64,000 nt of DNA from Oscillospiraceae bacterium (lineage in GTDB: Bacteria; Bacillota; Clostridia; UBA1212; SIG427). Location: the NCBI GenBank assembly GCA_015069135.1, contig SVJE01000007.1, forward strand, positions 46,407 through 110,406, given 5' to 3'. Every line of letters starts with the position of its first letter. The first letter of the stretch is position 1. This document shows positions 1-8,485 of this stretch, piece by piece. A model generated the notes under the pieces. It did not search any database. It was given only the letters and a program-made list of their open reading frames with translations, and was not told where the DNA came from. The position numbers were made by a program, and so were the translations under genes.

Positions 1-21
1 ATATCGTTGTACTTATTCTAC

Positions 22-37
22 AATTTGTGTACAAATT
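22..37. promoter_or_regulatory. AT-rich palindrome upstream of PRC-barrel gene
   Basis: A perfect 7-bp inverted repeat, AATTTGT-GT-ACAAATT, lies about 110 bp upstream of the first gene in an otherwise featureless AT-rich leader. It has the form of a dimeric regulator site, but no regulator is adjacent and it could be chance in such AT-rich DNA. I see no convincing sigma-A promoter in bases 1-149; TTGAAT at about 88 with AATAAT 18 nt later is the best weak candidate. Confidence 0.25.
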
Positions 38-149
38 AATTCAAATATTTTTTGTTGCATTAATATTATTTTTTTATGAATATTTTTGAATTAAAAAACT
101 AGCCTTGTGAATAATATATAAGGAATATATTTTTCAGGGGGATTTTACC

Positions 150-632
150 GTGATAAGAGTAATGGACATTAAAGGTATACCTGTAATCGGATTACAGGAC
201 GGAAGGCGACTCGGTTATGTAGATGGACCTGTATTTGATGAAAACAATTGTCTTACAGGCTTCATTTTAGAAGGCAAAGGACTGACCCCGTCCAGAAAAT
301 TTATTTCCCTGGACAATATGTTAAGGGCAGATAGAAACAGTTGTGTAATTTACAACAATCATTCCATAGAAAAATTGCCATTTGGTTCTAAAGTCCGCCG
401 TCATTCAAGCCATGAGGACATGCTGGGTAAAGATGTAAAAAATACTAAAGGAAACTCGTTGGGCGTTGTAAAGGATCTTGTTTACAGTACGGAAACCGGA
501 ACCATACAAGGACTTGAATTATCCAGAGGTTTTATTGACGATGCTTTAGAAGGCAGAAATGTTGTTATGCTTAAAGACGGCGTAGAATTTGCCGAAGAAT
601 ATATTACTGTAGGGAGGGATTCTAATGAATAA
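150..632 (+). CDS. PRC-barrel domain protein
   Basis: 160 aa, with two PRC-barrel-like halves (about residues 5-75 and 85-150), each with a repeated pattern of glycine turns and hydrophobic strands (GIPVIGLQDGRRLGYV; GKDVKNTKGNSLGVVKDLV). PRC-barrels are small beta-barrels found in photosynthetic reaction centre subunit H, RimM and the sporulation proteins YlmC/YmxH; this tandem layout resembles the Firmicutes PRC proteins of unknown role. The GTG start is preceded by AGGGGG with 8-nt spacing. The gene overlaps the next small ORF by 8 bp, so the two are translationally coupled. There is no signal peptide, so a cytoplasmic location is expected. Confidence 0.8.
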   Translation: MIRVMDIKGIPVIGLQDGRRLGYVDGPVFDENNCLTGFILEGKGLTPSRKFISLDNMLRADRNSCVIYNNHSIEKLPFGSKVRRHSSHEDMLGKDVKNTKGNSLGVVKDLVYSTETGTIQGLELSRGFIDDALEGRNVVMLKDGVEFAEEYITVGRDSNE

Positions 633-783
633 AAGCACATTGTTTGCAGGCATGGTTATAGGTGCTATGGCAGGCGGCATTATGACTGCTGTAATCGAAA
701 AGAAACAGCACGACAACAGTCTTAGTTGTATGGGAAAGAAAATGCTTAAAAAATGTACAAGCGTAGTTTCAGAACTTATGTAA
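625..783 (+). CDS. 52-aa glycine-rich micro-protein
   Basis: This small ORF has a strong ribosome binding site (GGGAGGG, 6 nt before ATG). It begins inside the last codons of the PRC-barrel gene and overlaps the start of the AI-2E permease gene by 31 bp. The protein is MNKSTLFAGMVIGAMAGGI followed by a basic tail with two cysteines (about residues 35 and 44). The N-terminal half has a small-xxx-small pattern (A8, G9, G13, A16, G17, G18) like a YtxH or glycine-zipper membrane segment. I do not recognise a named family. The coupling on both sides suggests it is really translated. Confidence 0.6.
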   Translation: MNKSTLFAGMVIGAMAGGIMTAVIEKKQHDNSLSCMGKKMLKKCTSVVSELM

Positions 784-1841
784 AAAAGATTTTATATTTT
801 ATCCCGGTGGTGACCTTAACAATAGTAATTATATTGTTAAGGCACAGACTTTCTCATGTGTTGATTCCGGTAATCTTCGCAGTACTTTTTTCTGTACTGC
901 TGTCACCACCGGTTACTTATTTAACCTACAAACGGAACTTCAAAAGAAGTTTTGCCTGTTTTCTGGCATTACTTTTGCTTATTACCGTTATACTTTTAAT
1001 TCTTACGGGAATTTTACTTCCTCTTTTTGTCAGTATTAAAGATGCTGTAGCCAACTCTGAAACTCTTGGCTTAAGACTGGAAGGACTTTTTACTGATTTC
1101 ACCATTCGGCTTCAGAGTTTTTTCAGAGTGGAAGAAAACAGCGACACTGCACTATGGCTTACAAATGCATTAGATAATATCAAAGAAAAAATCATGGTTT
1201 CATTTTCCGGGTTCGCTACAGGATTCTTAAAAAAAGTTGGCTCAGCCTCAATGGAACTAGTTACTCTACTGGTAGATGGAGTAACCACATTAGTACTGAC
1301 ATTTTACTTTTTGAGAGACAGTAAAATTATAAAGAAAACTCTGTTGGAACTTTTCCCTTTTGACTGTCGAAAATCTGTAGAAAGCACAGTTTTAGGTTTG
1401 GGCAAAATCTTTACCGATTTTCTTAAAGGACAACTTTTTGTAAGTATTTTACTGGGTATACTGCAAACATCTGGTCTTTTTTTACTAAAAATCCCCTATG
1501 CTCCATTATTGGGATTTCTAGCAGGACTTCTAAACATAATCCCATACTTCGGCCCTTTTATCGGTGCTGTTCCTGCAGTTATTGCTGCCTTCTTTATTTC
1601 TCCTTGGCGAGCTCTTATGGTAGCACTTTTGTTCATTGTGCTTCAGCAGATTGACAATATAATACTGACCCCCAAGATTGTTGAGGGTCAGTTGGAAATT
1701 CATCCTGTAACTACAATTATTGCAGTATTTTTAGGTGGGGAATTTTTAGGTTTCTTCGGCATACTTTTTGGAGTCCCCATTTATGCAGCCATAAGATTTA
1801 TTCTTCGAAAAGTTTTTCCAGTTCCAAAGCTGCCTGCTTAA
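753..1841 (+). CDS. AI-2E family transporter (permease)
   Basis: 362 aa polytopic membrane protein of the AI-2E transporter / UPF0118 family (YtvI, TqsA relatives). It shows an N-terminal pair of hydrophobic helices (about 15-60), a helix near 68-95, a soluble amphipathic stretch at 100-160, and a C-terminal block of helices containing the family region GFLAGLLNIIPYFGPFIGAVPAV (about residues 250-272) and QQIDNIILTPKIV. Family members export small molecules or ions, including AI-2, indole-like metabolites and Na+/H+; the substrate cannot be told here. It is the last gene of the plus-strand trio, and its 3' end overlaps the convergent glycosyltransferase gene by 44 bp. Confidence 0.85.
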   Translation: MYKRSFRTYVKKILYFIPVVTLTIVIILLRHRLSHVLIPVIFAVLFSVLLSPPVTYLTYKRNFKRSFACFLALLLLITVILLILTGILLPLFVSIKDAVANSETLGLRLEGLFTDFTIRLQSFFRVEENSDTALWLTNALDNIKEKIMVSFSGFATGFLKKVGSASMELVTLLVDGVTTLVLTFYFLRDSKIIKKTLLELFPFDCRKSVESTVLGLGKIFTDFLKGQLFVSILLGILQTSGLFLLKIPYAPLLGFLAGLLNIIPYFGPFIGAVPAVIAAFFISPWRALMVALLFIVLQQIDNIILTPKIVEGQLEIHPVTTIIAVFLGGEFLGFFGILFGVPIYAAIRFILRKVFPVPKLPA

Positions 1842-2910
1842 TGTTCCATACAGACTCTGACATTTTACCAAAATTAGATAATCTGTCTGCTGTAATGTTT
1901 ATTCTGTACTTTTCTCTTATTACTTCTGCCCAAAGTTTTGGCTCATCTTCCAGTGACATAAACTGAAGTAGCGGTGTAATCTGTGCCTCGTCCGTAACTG
2001 CCTCTCTTGAAGTAAAGCTTGGAAGACCTGCTGCCTGTGACTCTACTAATGTCATAGGAAGACCTTCGTATTTAGAAGGTAGTGCAAACACATCCATTGC
2101 GCTGTATAGGTCTGATACATTAGATGTTTGTCCCAAAAATCTAACTTTGTCATAAATCCCCAGGTTTGAAGCTTTTTCATGAAGCTCACTGTCTAACTCA
2201 CCGTAACCTGCTATAACCAATGTGGAAGCAGGATCTAGTTTCACAAGTTCTGCAAATATGTCCAACAGGAATAACTGGTTTTTCTGATCAGTCATTCTTC
2301 CGGCATTTCCCAACACCAAGTCTCCGCCTAAAGAAAGCTCTTCTCTTATTTTTTCACGTGTTTCCGGGTTGAACTTATACTCTTCAACATCCACCGCATT
2401 TGTTATTACTTTAAATTTGTTGGAGTTTATAACGCTACCATTAAAGAAAAACTTTGCAGCAGACATGGAACATGCCCAGAAGTTAGTAGCGTATTTTGTA
2501 ATTTTCTTTTTATTTATTTTGTGAAGAAAGTTAGTTACAAAATTTCCCATAGGTCTTGAATTGTGACTATGGACTATTCTTTTTGGAATTTGAAATTCTT
2601 TTGCTAATTTAAATATATTAAGGTCGCTTATAATACAACAATTGTACCAAAGGCCTTCATATTCGTGACCATAGGTTTCAAAAATTTCACGCAATTCCGC
2701 CTTGTTCTTTTTGAAATCGACAGAACGGCCTGTTACCACAAAGTAACGACCACCCAGAGCCTCTATTTCTTCTGCACAATAAGGCTTCTCGTTATATGAA
2801 ATAAAATCAAACTGGAATTTGCTCTTATCTATGTGACGGTAGTAGTTCATGATACATGTTTCCATACCGCCTCTGTCTTTGCTCATTCCCATTACAAGAA
2901 TACGTTTCAA
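1798..2910 (-). CDS. Glycosyltransferase family 4 (GT-B fold)
   Basis: 370 aa from a TTG start (TTG AAA CGT) preceded by AGGTGGG with 5-nt spacing. An upstream in-frame extension exists but has no ribosome site. The N-terminus MKRILVMGMSKDRGGMET is the usual GT4 acceptor-domain glycine motif. The C-terminal donor-binding region has GRMTDQKNQ, GYGELDSEL and the EGLPMTLVESQAAGLP signature with the E-x7-E retaining motif. It transfers an activated sugar to a cell-surface glycan or lipid carrier; the exact linkage is unknown. There is no signal peptide. The gene stands alone and converges with the AI-2E gene, sharing 44 bp of coding sequence. Confidence 0.88.
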   Translation of the reverse strand: MKRILVMGMSKDRGGMETCIMNYYRHIDKSKFQFDFISYNEKPYCAEEIEALGGRYFVVTGRSVDFKKNKAELREIFETYGHEYEGLWYNCCIISDLNIFKLAKEFQIPKRIVHSHNSRPMGNFVTNFLHKINKKKITKYATNFWACSMSAAKFFFNGSVINSNKFKVITNAVDVEEYKFNPETREKIREELSLGGDLVLGNAGRMTDQKNQLFLLDIFAELVKLDPASTLVIAGYGELDSELHEKASNLGIYDKVRFLGQTSNVSDLYSAMDVFALPSKYEGLPMTLVESQAAGLPSFTSREAVTDEAQITPLLQFMSLEDEPKLWAEVIREKYRINITADRLSNFGKMSESVWNIKQAALELEKLFEE

Positions 2911-3017
2911 AACAACCCACCTATAAGTCAGTTTTTCGTCAAATCTATTATACACTAAGCAGTAAGAAAATGCGAGAGGAAAATTGAAAGCTATTACCAT
3001 GTGAATAATCTATAAAA

Positions 3018-3059
3018 ACTCGCCGAAAAATTTACATTTCTTAAGATTTATTGGCGAGT
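3018..3059 (-). terminator. Stem-loop downstream of nuclease-like gene
   Basis: On the minus strand ACTCGCC pairs with GGCGAGT (7 bp, large AT-rich loop) and is followed by TTTTTA, so it can serve as terminator for the 3230-4012 gene. Further TCGCCGA copies at 3071, 3165 and, inverted, 3249 lie between it and the gene; nothing else is seen in 3001-3229. Confidence 0.4.
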
Positions 3060-3070
3060 GTTGCTTTTTC

Positions 3071-3255
3071 TCGCCGACATATTAAACACTTTTTTACTTC
3101 TGTGGGCGACTTTTCCTTAAATTTTTGCATAATCTTCCAAAAAACCATATAGTTTTGCTGAAAATCGCCGACAGAACAGTATATTTATTGTGTTTGTCGA
3201 TGAGTTTTAAAGAGACTCACCCTCGAACTTTATTTCTGCTGTTGTTTTTCGGCGA
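3071..3255. repeat. Cluster of TCGCCGA heptamers
   Basis: TCGCCGA occurs at 3020, 3071 and 3165 and in reverse at about 3249 (inside the end of the neighbouring gene). Partial copies (GGCGAGT at 3053, GGGCGACT at 3104) lie in between. The surrounding DNA is very AT-rich, so the repeated GC-rich heptamer stands out. It could be paired stem halves of a terminator/attenuator or binding sites; no known element is recognised. Confidence 0.4.
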
Positions 3256-4012
3256 CTTCTTTATTTTTCAACAATATGTCATACCTTTTAATAGTAAAAT
3301 ACTCTTCTACCAAAGCATCAAATCGATTCGTATCTTCTTCAGTAGTAACAATCAGTCTCTTCCCTTCAAAAAGCCCATTATTGTTATATACAGCTTTACG
3401 GTTCAGCCAATCAACAGTATACTCCGAATTATTCATTCCCAAATGCTCCCAATAATATATTCTACCATCCAGCGGATTAACTATTGTAAAATCAGGATGC
3501 AAGTTAAACTCTTTCAAAGATAGCTTTTTCTCATATTTATAATCAATACCATATCTGTAAAGTGTATCCGCAATAAATCGCTCTGACTTTGATCTTACCA
3601 TTTCACCTCTTGTTGTTAAAACTTTCAAATTTCCATATGCATCATTTTTTTCACTTGGTGTAGCTGTATACTCGTTTTTCACAAAGGTAAAAGTCTCAAT
3701 GATCTTTATAGCTAAAGGTTGTAACCGCTTAAATACATCTTCCAAAAAAATCAATTCGTTTCTGATACTAATTCTTCTGGCTGTAGCTTTTTTCATATTT
3801 TCAATAATTTCGGCTCCTGTTTTACGGGATATATACACCTCTCTTTTTTTACCATTTTTATTTAAATTAATATAGTAATCCCATTTGTTCTCGCCTCTTT
3901 TCCTCTTCACCAGATTGCCTTTAGGTAACAGAGCCAATTCTTTTTCCAAGTTTTTCTTTTGTCGCCTGTTATAAAGCAACTCCTCCAAAAATTCATACTC
4001 CCAGATTTCCAC
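3230..4012 (-). CDS. PD-(D/E)XK nuclease-like protein, paralog 1
   Basis: 260 aa from a GTG start (GTG GAA ATC); upstream ATG/TTG codons exist, but this start gives gap-free colinearity with the second copy at 17698-18447. The N-terminal half (1-115) is lysine-rich with predicted coiled-coil helices. The C-terminal half carries E144 (SKSERFIADTLY), E161 (YKYEKKL), H172-P-D174-F and W188-E189-H190-L-G. This E...HPDF...WEH pattern resembles PD-(D/E)XK nuclease domains, including those attached to UvrD-type helicases, in which the lysine is often replaced. The role is unknown; a restriction-like, repair or mobile-element nuclease is possible. Residues 135-190 match the paralog at 36 of 56 positions. 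The gene is monocistronic, preceded by a conserved 19-bp element. Confidence 0.65.
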   Translation of the reverse strand: MEIWEYEFLEELLYNRRQKKNLEKELALLPKGNLVKRKRGENKWDYYINLNKNGKKREVYISRKTGAEIIENMKKATARRISIRNELIFLEDVFKRLQPLAIKIIETFTFVKNEYTATPSEKNDAYGNLKVLTTRGEMVRSKSERFIADTLYRYGIDYKYEKKLSLKEFNLHPDFTIVNPLDGRIYYWEHLGMNNSEYTVDWLNRKAVYNNNGLFEGKRLIVTTEEDTNRFDALVEEYFTIKRYDILLKNKEVAEKQQQK

Positions 4013-4070
4013 AAAATCACATCCTTTCCACATTTTTTCCAAATTTCTTCATGGTAAAACAGGGAAATCT

Positions 4071-4112
4071 ATATTACACCTTTTATTAAAATCTGTCCGT
4101 CGAAGCCCGACG
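4071..4112 (-). promoter_or_regulatory. Promoter with conserved 19-bp hairpin element (copy 1)
   Basis: Read on the minus strand, CGTCGGGCTTCGACGGACA (4112-4094) can fold (CGTCG/CGACG) and ends in a possible -35 box CGGACA. This is followed 17 nt later by TAATAT (4076-4071). The same element, with one base change, precedes the paralogous gene at 18502-18520 in the same place. It looks like an operator over the -35 box shared by the two nuclease-like genes. Confidence 0.5.
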
Positions 4113-4142
4113 CATTTATGCAGACATAAAAATTTAATAATT

Positions 4143-4178
4143 AAAAAACCGCCTCCCGGCACAAAACCGAAAGGCGGT
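4143..4178 (-). terminator. Rho-independent terminator of the GH4 operon
   Basis: On the minus strand ACCGCCT pairs with AGGCGGT around an 17-nt loop and is followed by TTTTTT. It sits directly after the alpha-galactosidase stop codon. Confidence 0.85.
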
Positions 4179-4202
4179 AAAACACTAAATATAATAAATA
4201 TA

Positions 4203-5516
4203 TTATTTATATTCAGGCAACCAATCTTTGTGAGCTTCAAACAAATCATCACACAAGGAAATAATCTGGTCAATAGAAAGCTCTGCAGATGTATGTGGAT
4301 CCAAAAGTGCAGCCTGGTAAACAAGCTCCTTCTTCTGAGTAAGAGCAGCTTCCATTGTAAGAATCTGTGGGTTAATGTTAGTTCTGTTAAGAGCTGCCAA
4401 CTGCTCAGGAAGATCACCAACAAACAAAGGCTGTACACCTGTAGCATCAATAAGACAAGGAACCTCAACACAAGCAGCCTTAGGAAGGTTTGTAATATAA
4501 CCCTTGTTAAGTACGTTACCACCAAGCTTATATGGCTTGTTATTAAGCATAGCTTCAATAATATAAGATGCGTACTCACCACTTCTTGTATGCTCAAGCT
4601 TATTCTGAGTTGTAAGCTCATCTCTTCTCTTCTTCCAGTCATTAATCTGCTCTATGCAACGTCTTGGATATTCATCCAACGGAATACCGTATTCCTCTAT
4701 AAGCTCAGGATGTGTAGACTTAATAAAGTATGGTAAGTACTCAGAAGCATGTTCACTGGACTCAGTAATATAGTAACCGAATGTCTGCATCATCTTCATA
4801 CGAACCTTGTCGCCCTCTGTCAAGCCCTGCTCTTTAGCAAGCTGCTTAATTCTTGGATAAAGGTCAACACCATCTTTAGAGATGCTCAATAACCATGCCT
4901 GGTGGTTGATACCTGCAATGTTCCACTGAACTTTTTCATCATATTCAGCACCAAGACCTACGTTATGCATAAGTCTTTCAGCACAGTGCTGTACGCTGTG
5001 GCAAAGACCTAAAGTCTTAATAGGAGAAGCTTTCTGGATAGCACCTGTAATCATAGCCATTGGATTAGAATAGTTAATGAACAAAGCATTAGGACAAACC
5101 TCTTCCATATCCTTTAAGAAATCCAAAACTACAGGAATAGTACGAAGTGCTCTAAAGATACCGCCAATACCAAGTGTATCAGCAATAGTCTGTCTCAAGC
5201 CGTATTTCTTTGGAATTTCAAAATCGGTAACTGTACAAGGCTCATATCCGCCAACCTGAATAGCATTAACAACAAAATCAGCACCGGCCAATGCCTTTTT
5301 ACGATTTCTTACACCAAGATATGTCTTAATTGTAGCCTTTGATCTATATTTTCTGTTAATAGCCTTAAGCATTAACAAAGAATCAGCCAAACGCTCCTGG
5401 TCAATGTCATAAAGAGCAATTTCAATACCCTTAAGATCAGGTGATACCAAGCAGTCACCTAAAACATTTTTTGCGAAAACCGTACTACCGGCTCCCATAA
5501 AAGTTACTTTTACCAT
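4203..5516 (-). CDS. melA: GH4 alpha-galactosidase (NAD+/Mn2+-dependent)
   Basis: 437 aa, the usual size of family GH4. The N-terminus VKVTFMGAGSTVFAKNVLGD is the Rossmann NAD-binding loop typical of MelA/AglA alpha-galactosidases. LCHSVQ with Cys172 and INHQAW with His205 are the divalent-metal ligands that define the family; the alpha-galactosidase rather than phospho-glycosidase subgroup is inferred from STVFAKNVLGD and LCHSVQ. GH4 enzymes hydrolyse by transient NAD oxidation at C3. It is probably cytoplasmic and cleaves alpha-galactosides such as melibiose or raffinose fragments. It has a good ribosome site (GGAGG, 7 nt) and follows the DUF1015 gene by 10 bp, so the two are co-transcribed. 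Confidence 0.88.
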   Translation of the reverse strand: MVKVTFMGAGSTVFAKNVLGDCLVSPDLKGIEIALYDIDQERLADSLLMLKAINRKYRSKATIKTYLGVRNRKKALAGADFVVNAIQVGGYEPCTVTDFEIPKKYGLRQTIADTLGIGGIFRALRTIPVVLDFLKDMEEVCPNALFINYSNPMAMITGAIQKASPIKTLGLCHSVQHCAERLMHNVGLGAEYDEKVQWNIAGINHQAWLLSISKDGVDLYPRIKQLAKEQGLTEGDKVRMKMMQTFGYYITESSEHASEYLPYFIKSTHPELIEEYGIPLDEYPRRCIEQINDWKKRRDELTTQNKLEHTRSGEYASYIIEAMLNNKPYKLGGNVLNKGYITNLPKAACVEVPCLIDATGVQPLFVGDLPEQLAALNRTNINPQILTMEAALTQKKELVYQAALLDPHTSAELSIDQIISLCDDLFEAHKDWLPEYK

Positions 5517-5526
5517 AAATAACCTC

Positions 5527-6867
5527 CTACTTTATCTTTCTGCACTCAATATAATATCTTTTTTCAAAAGCCTCTCCCATAGAGAATGTCTTTCTGGGCA
5601 GAGAACCTTTTAAGATCACTGTTTTGAAGAACTGGTTCTTATCAATTACAGGCAAATAGAATCCCATATTTCCCTGAGCTGTTCCAAGTTCCTTTACCAC
5701 ATCGTCACCGTGGATATAGTCCACTCTGGTTTCAGGATGTGCTTTAATAAATTCATCAATAAATTCTTGTAAAGCACCTACTGCAAGTGTATGTACCTTT
5801 TGGTCAATAAATATGTATCCCTGCTTACCCGGTGCCACATATTTAATTGTATGACAACCCTCATAAGAAGGAATTTCGCCACCATCGTCAGCTATAGCTT
5901 CAATACAAGAAGCATTTTCACCGTAAAACCCTGCCATTTCATCAAAGAACAAATATGGGTTTACATTGAACATAACTCTGTGAATAGGCTCAAAAATAAT
6001 TCCTTTATCGTGAATGTTCACAATTTCAACAAGAGCATACCTTGCCGGATGATCCATTGGTGCTCCCTGCTTTTTAACTTCTTCCCAATGACACTTAGCA
6101 GATGCCAGAGAATGGTTACCGTCGCCTACAGCATAAAGAAGAACCGGAGTATCTTCTTCCACACCATATTTTTCGGTAAAATGTTTCCTGTCTCCTAATA
6201 CTTCCAGAGCCTTGACCACTCCGTCAATTGCGTCAGCATCGGAAACCAGACTACCTTTAACATGACCGCCACCCTGCATCATATCAAAATCATACAAAGG
6301 TTTGGATTCTAATTCAAATAAAGGTTCAACAACTGTTTTTTCAGGGTCATCTATAAGAATCATTACATGTGGCATTTCCAATACCGCATTTTTTCTTATT
6401 TTCATTCTTGGAGGAATTCTCTCTACAACAGTGCCTTCAGTTGCACGGATTAAAGAGCCTGAACCCTTGTTGTAGTCATATGCTTCCAGATCAAGAGCCA
6501 TAACAACACCACGTCTTACAGGAGATGCCTTAGTATCTCTTTCCACAAGAATCAAACCTGGTTCATTTTCCTTAAGTACACCATCTTCTATGTACTTTTC
6601 CATAGTCTTGTTAATTTCCACAATACGGTCATCTGCATCAGGTTCTTCAAGGAAAATCTCAGGTAACATCAAATTATATGTAGACTCTTTACCCTCAGTC
6701 TCTTTTTCAACTGCCTGCCAGTAATCAAGCTGTGATGTATACTGGTCGCAAGCAACACAAGCCCAGCTCTTCCAGAAATCAGATGAGTTATTCTCAGGCA
6801 ACAAAACATTTGGTACATTCATTGCCACATTTTCAAAAATCATTTCTCCGTTAGCTATCTTTTTCAT
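5527..6867 (-). CDS. DUF1015 family protein (SerK-like)
   Basis: 446 aa, full-length DUF1015. Family blocks seen are ACDQYTSQLDYW near residue 38, the RATEGTVVERIPPR block near 140, and GDGNHSLASAKCHWE near 250. The last corresponds to the catalytic GDGHHR-like region of archaeal free-serine kinase SerK, the only biochemically studied relative. Here the second His is Ser, so kinase activity is not assured. In Clostridia DUF1015 genes often sit near serine-pathway genes; here the partner is a GH4 glycosidase, 10 bp downstream. AAAGGT precedes the ATG. Function remains inferred only at family level. Confidence 0.8.
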   Translation of the reverse strand: MKKIANGEMIFENVAMNVPNVLLPENNSSDFWKSWACVACDQYTSQLDYWQAVEKETEGKESTYNLMLPEIFLEEPDADDRIVEINKTMEKYIEDGVLKENEPGLILVERDTKASPVRRGVVMALDLEAYDYNKGSGSLIRATEGTVVERIPPRMKIRKNAVLEMPHVMILIDDPEKTVVEPLFELESKPLYDFDMMQGGGHVKGSLVSDADAIDGVVKALEVLGDRKHFTEKYGVEEDTPVLLYAVGDGNHSLASAKCHWEEVKKQGAPMDHPARYALVEIVNIHDKGIIFEPIHRVMFNVNPYLFFDEMAGFYGENASCIEAIADDGGEIPSYEGCHTIKYVAPGKQGYIFIDQKVHTLAVGALQEFIDEFIKAHPETRVDYIHGDDVVKELGTAQGNMGFYLPVIDKNQFFKTVILKGSLPRKTFSMGEAFEKRYYIECRKIK

Positions 6868-6887
6868 AACAAATACCTTTCAACGAT

Positions 6888-6915
6888 ATTTTACCGAAAA
6901 CACAGGATTTTTCAA
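6888..6915 (-). promoter_or_regulatory. Promoter of DUF1015-GH4 operon
   Basis: TTGAAA (6915-6910), 16-nt spacer, TAAAAT (6893-6888) on the minus strand, about 20 bp before the DUF1015 start. It overlaps an inverted repeat, TACCGAAAA...TTTTCGGTA (6892-6928), that may also end the murJ transcript. Confidence 0.55.
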
Positions 6916-6946
6916 TAGTTTTTCGGTACTATTCAATAAAAATTCA

Positions 6947-8485
6947 CTACTTTTTTAGCTTTGACACAATCATTTCCCACAATTCCATAAATTGACGTAC
7001 TTTAAACACTCTGCATATCACTGCATATACAATAACTGCAATTACACATGGCACAAAAAATCTGATATAAAGATTGTCAGGAACCAAAAGCTTCACCCCA
7101 AAATACGTCAGCACACAAGCCACCGTACCTGATGTCATAACAAGAAATTCCTTAAATGAACCTTCCATGCTCCACTTACCATATTGTTTTATATAAACAA
7201 CAATCATAACTACAGTTGCCAAAGCTAATGCAATTGAGTTAGCCAGGGCAAGACCGCCAATACCCATAAATTCTTTCAATATAAAATTAAGTATAACATT
7301 CAACACGATATATATGATACCTGTCCACATAGGAGTTTTGGTATTCTTACGGGCATAAAAAGCTCTGTTCATTAAAGTCTTATAACCGTAAAACACCAAG
7401 CCTACAATGTAATATATCAACGCAATACTGGTGAGTTTTACACCCTCATCTGTGAAAGCACCTCTGTCATAAATTATTCTTACAACGTCGGAGCAAGAAG
7501 CCACAATCAAAGAAACTAAAGGCAGACACAAAAAGCTTATTGCCTCAAAGCCGTCCCTGATAGATTTAGAGAACTCCCCTTCCTTTTTCTCAGCAACAGT
7601 CTGGCTGAACTTGGTAAACATAACTGTAATTATAGGGGTTACCAATAGTGATGTGGCAAAAGTATTTATTCTTAATGCATAATTAAGAGCTGAAACACTT
7701 CCCTCGTCCAATGTTGATGCCAAAGCACTGTCTATAGCAGAGTTTATTTCAGCAGCTGCAACACCTATAACGGAAGGAGTTAATATCCGGAAAAACTCTT
7801 TTGTCCCACTATCCCTAAAAGAAAGAACCGGCTTATACCTATAACACTTAATCAAAGCAGGAATAACAACTAACAACTGAAGTACATATGCAGCCAAGGC
7901 TCCTATAGGCATGGAATACTCGTTTATTATCGGTGAAAGGCAAACTATAGAGGCCATGACACCAAAGCCTACAAACATAGTGGCAAATTCAACAATTTTA
8001 AAACGCTTCTGAGCATTTAATACAGCACTGAAATAGTAATAGACTGCGTAAAATGGTATAGCTAAAAATACTATCCTACACATATTTACGGTCAAATCAA
8101 ATTTAGCACCTTCAAAACCTGTAGCTACAAGAGAACATATAGGCCTTACCAGTATTTCACAAAGAACGGTTACGGAAACTGAAATGATTATAATGATATT
8201 TAAAAGATTGCTGGTCAGCTTGTCTGCACTTTTCCTTCCATCATTTCTGGCCAGCTCATGAGTATACAAAGGTGTATATGCAGTTGTAAGAATGGATCCA
8301 AAAAGCAGGGCGAAAATATTAAAAATTCTGATCGCCATTAAATAAGCATCCGCTTCTGTACCTGTTCCAAACCAACCGGCAATTACAACTTCGCGCAGGA
8401 AACCGAAGACACGGCAAACCATAGATATTAAAAACACACCGGCTATAGAAGCAAACAAGCCGGATTCTTTTTTACTATTTTCCAT
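6947..8485 (-). CDS. murJ: MurJ/MviN-type lipid-linked glycan flippase
   Basis: 512 aa from ATG GAA AAT, preceded by GGGAG; an in-frame codon further upstream lacks a ribosome site. It is a 14-helix MOP-superfamily protein with the MurJ N-terminal block GFLREVVIAGWFGTGTEADAYLMAIRI (about residues 25-52) and TAYTPLYTHELARN. MurJ flips lipid II for peptidoglycan synthesis; relatives flip other undecaprenyl-linked oligosaccharides. Because it is the third gene of a cluster with two glycosyltransferases (11-bp overlap with the previous one), a role in exporting a dedicated cell-wall polysaccharide, rather than or besides lipid II, is plausible. Confidence 0.85.
   Translation of the reverse strand: MENSKKESGLFASIAGVFLISMVCRVFGFLREVVIAGWFGTGTEADAYLMAIRIFNIFALLFGSILTTAYTPLYTHELARNDGRKSADKLTSNLLNIIIIISVSVTVLCEILVRPICSLVATGFEGAKFDLTVNMCRIVFLAIPFYAVYYYFSAVLNAQKRFKIVEFATMFVGFGVMASIVCLSPIINEYSMPIGALAAYVLQLLVVIPALIKCYRYKPVLSFRDSGTKEFFRILTPSVIGVAAAEINSAIDSALASTLDEGSVSALNYALRINTFATSLLVTPIITVMFTKFSQTVAEKKEGEFSKSIRDGFEAISFLCLPLVSLIVASCSDVVRIIYDRGAFTDEGVKLTSIALIYYIVGLVFYGYKTLMNRAFYARKNTKTPMWTGIIYIVLNVILNFILKEFMGIGGLALANSIALALATVVMIVVYIKQYGKWSMEGSFKEFLVMTSGTVACVLTYFGVKLLVPDNLYIRFFVPCVIAVIVYAVICRVFKVRQFMELWEMIVSKLKK

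Noticed and set aside
3125..3523. Plus-strand reading frame of 132 aa overlapping paralog 1
   Set aside because: It is antisense to the conserved nuclease-like gene and lacks a ribosome site and family features.
4049..4642. Long opposite- or alternate-frame reading through the alpha-galactosidase gene
   Set aside because: It overlaps a clear GH4 gene, has hydrophobic low-quality composition and no ribosome site.
4203..6867. GH4 and DUF1015 as a melibiose transport operon
   Set aside because: No transporter, PTS or regulator gene is linked.
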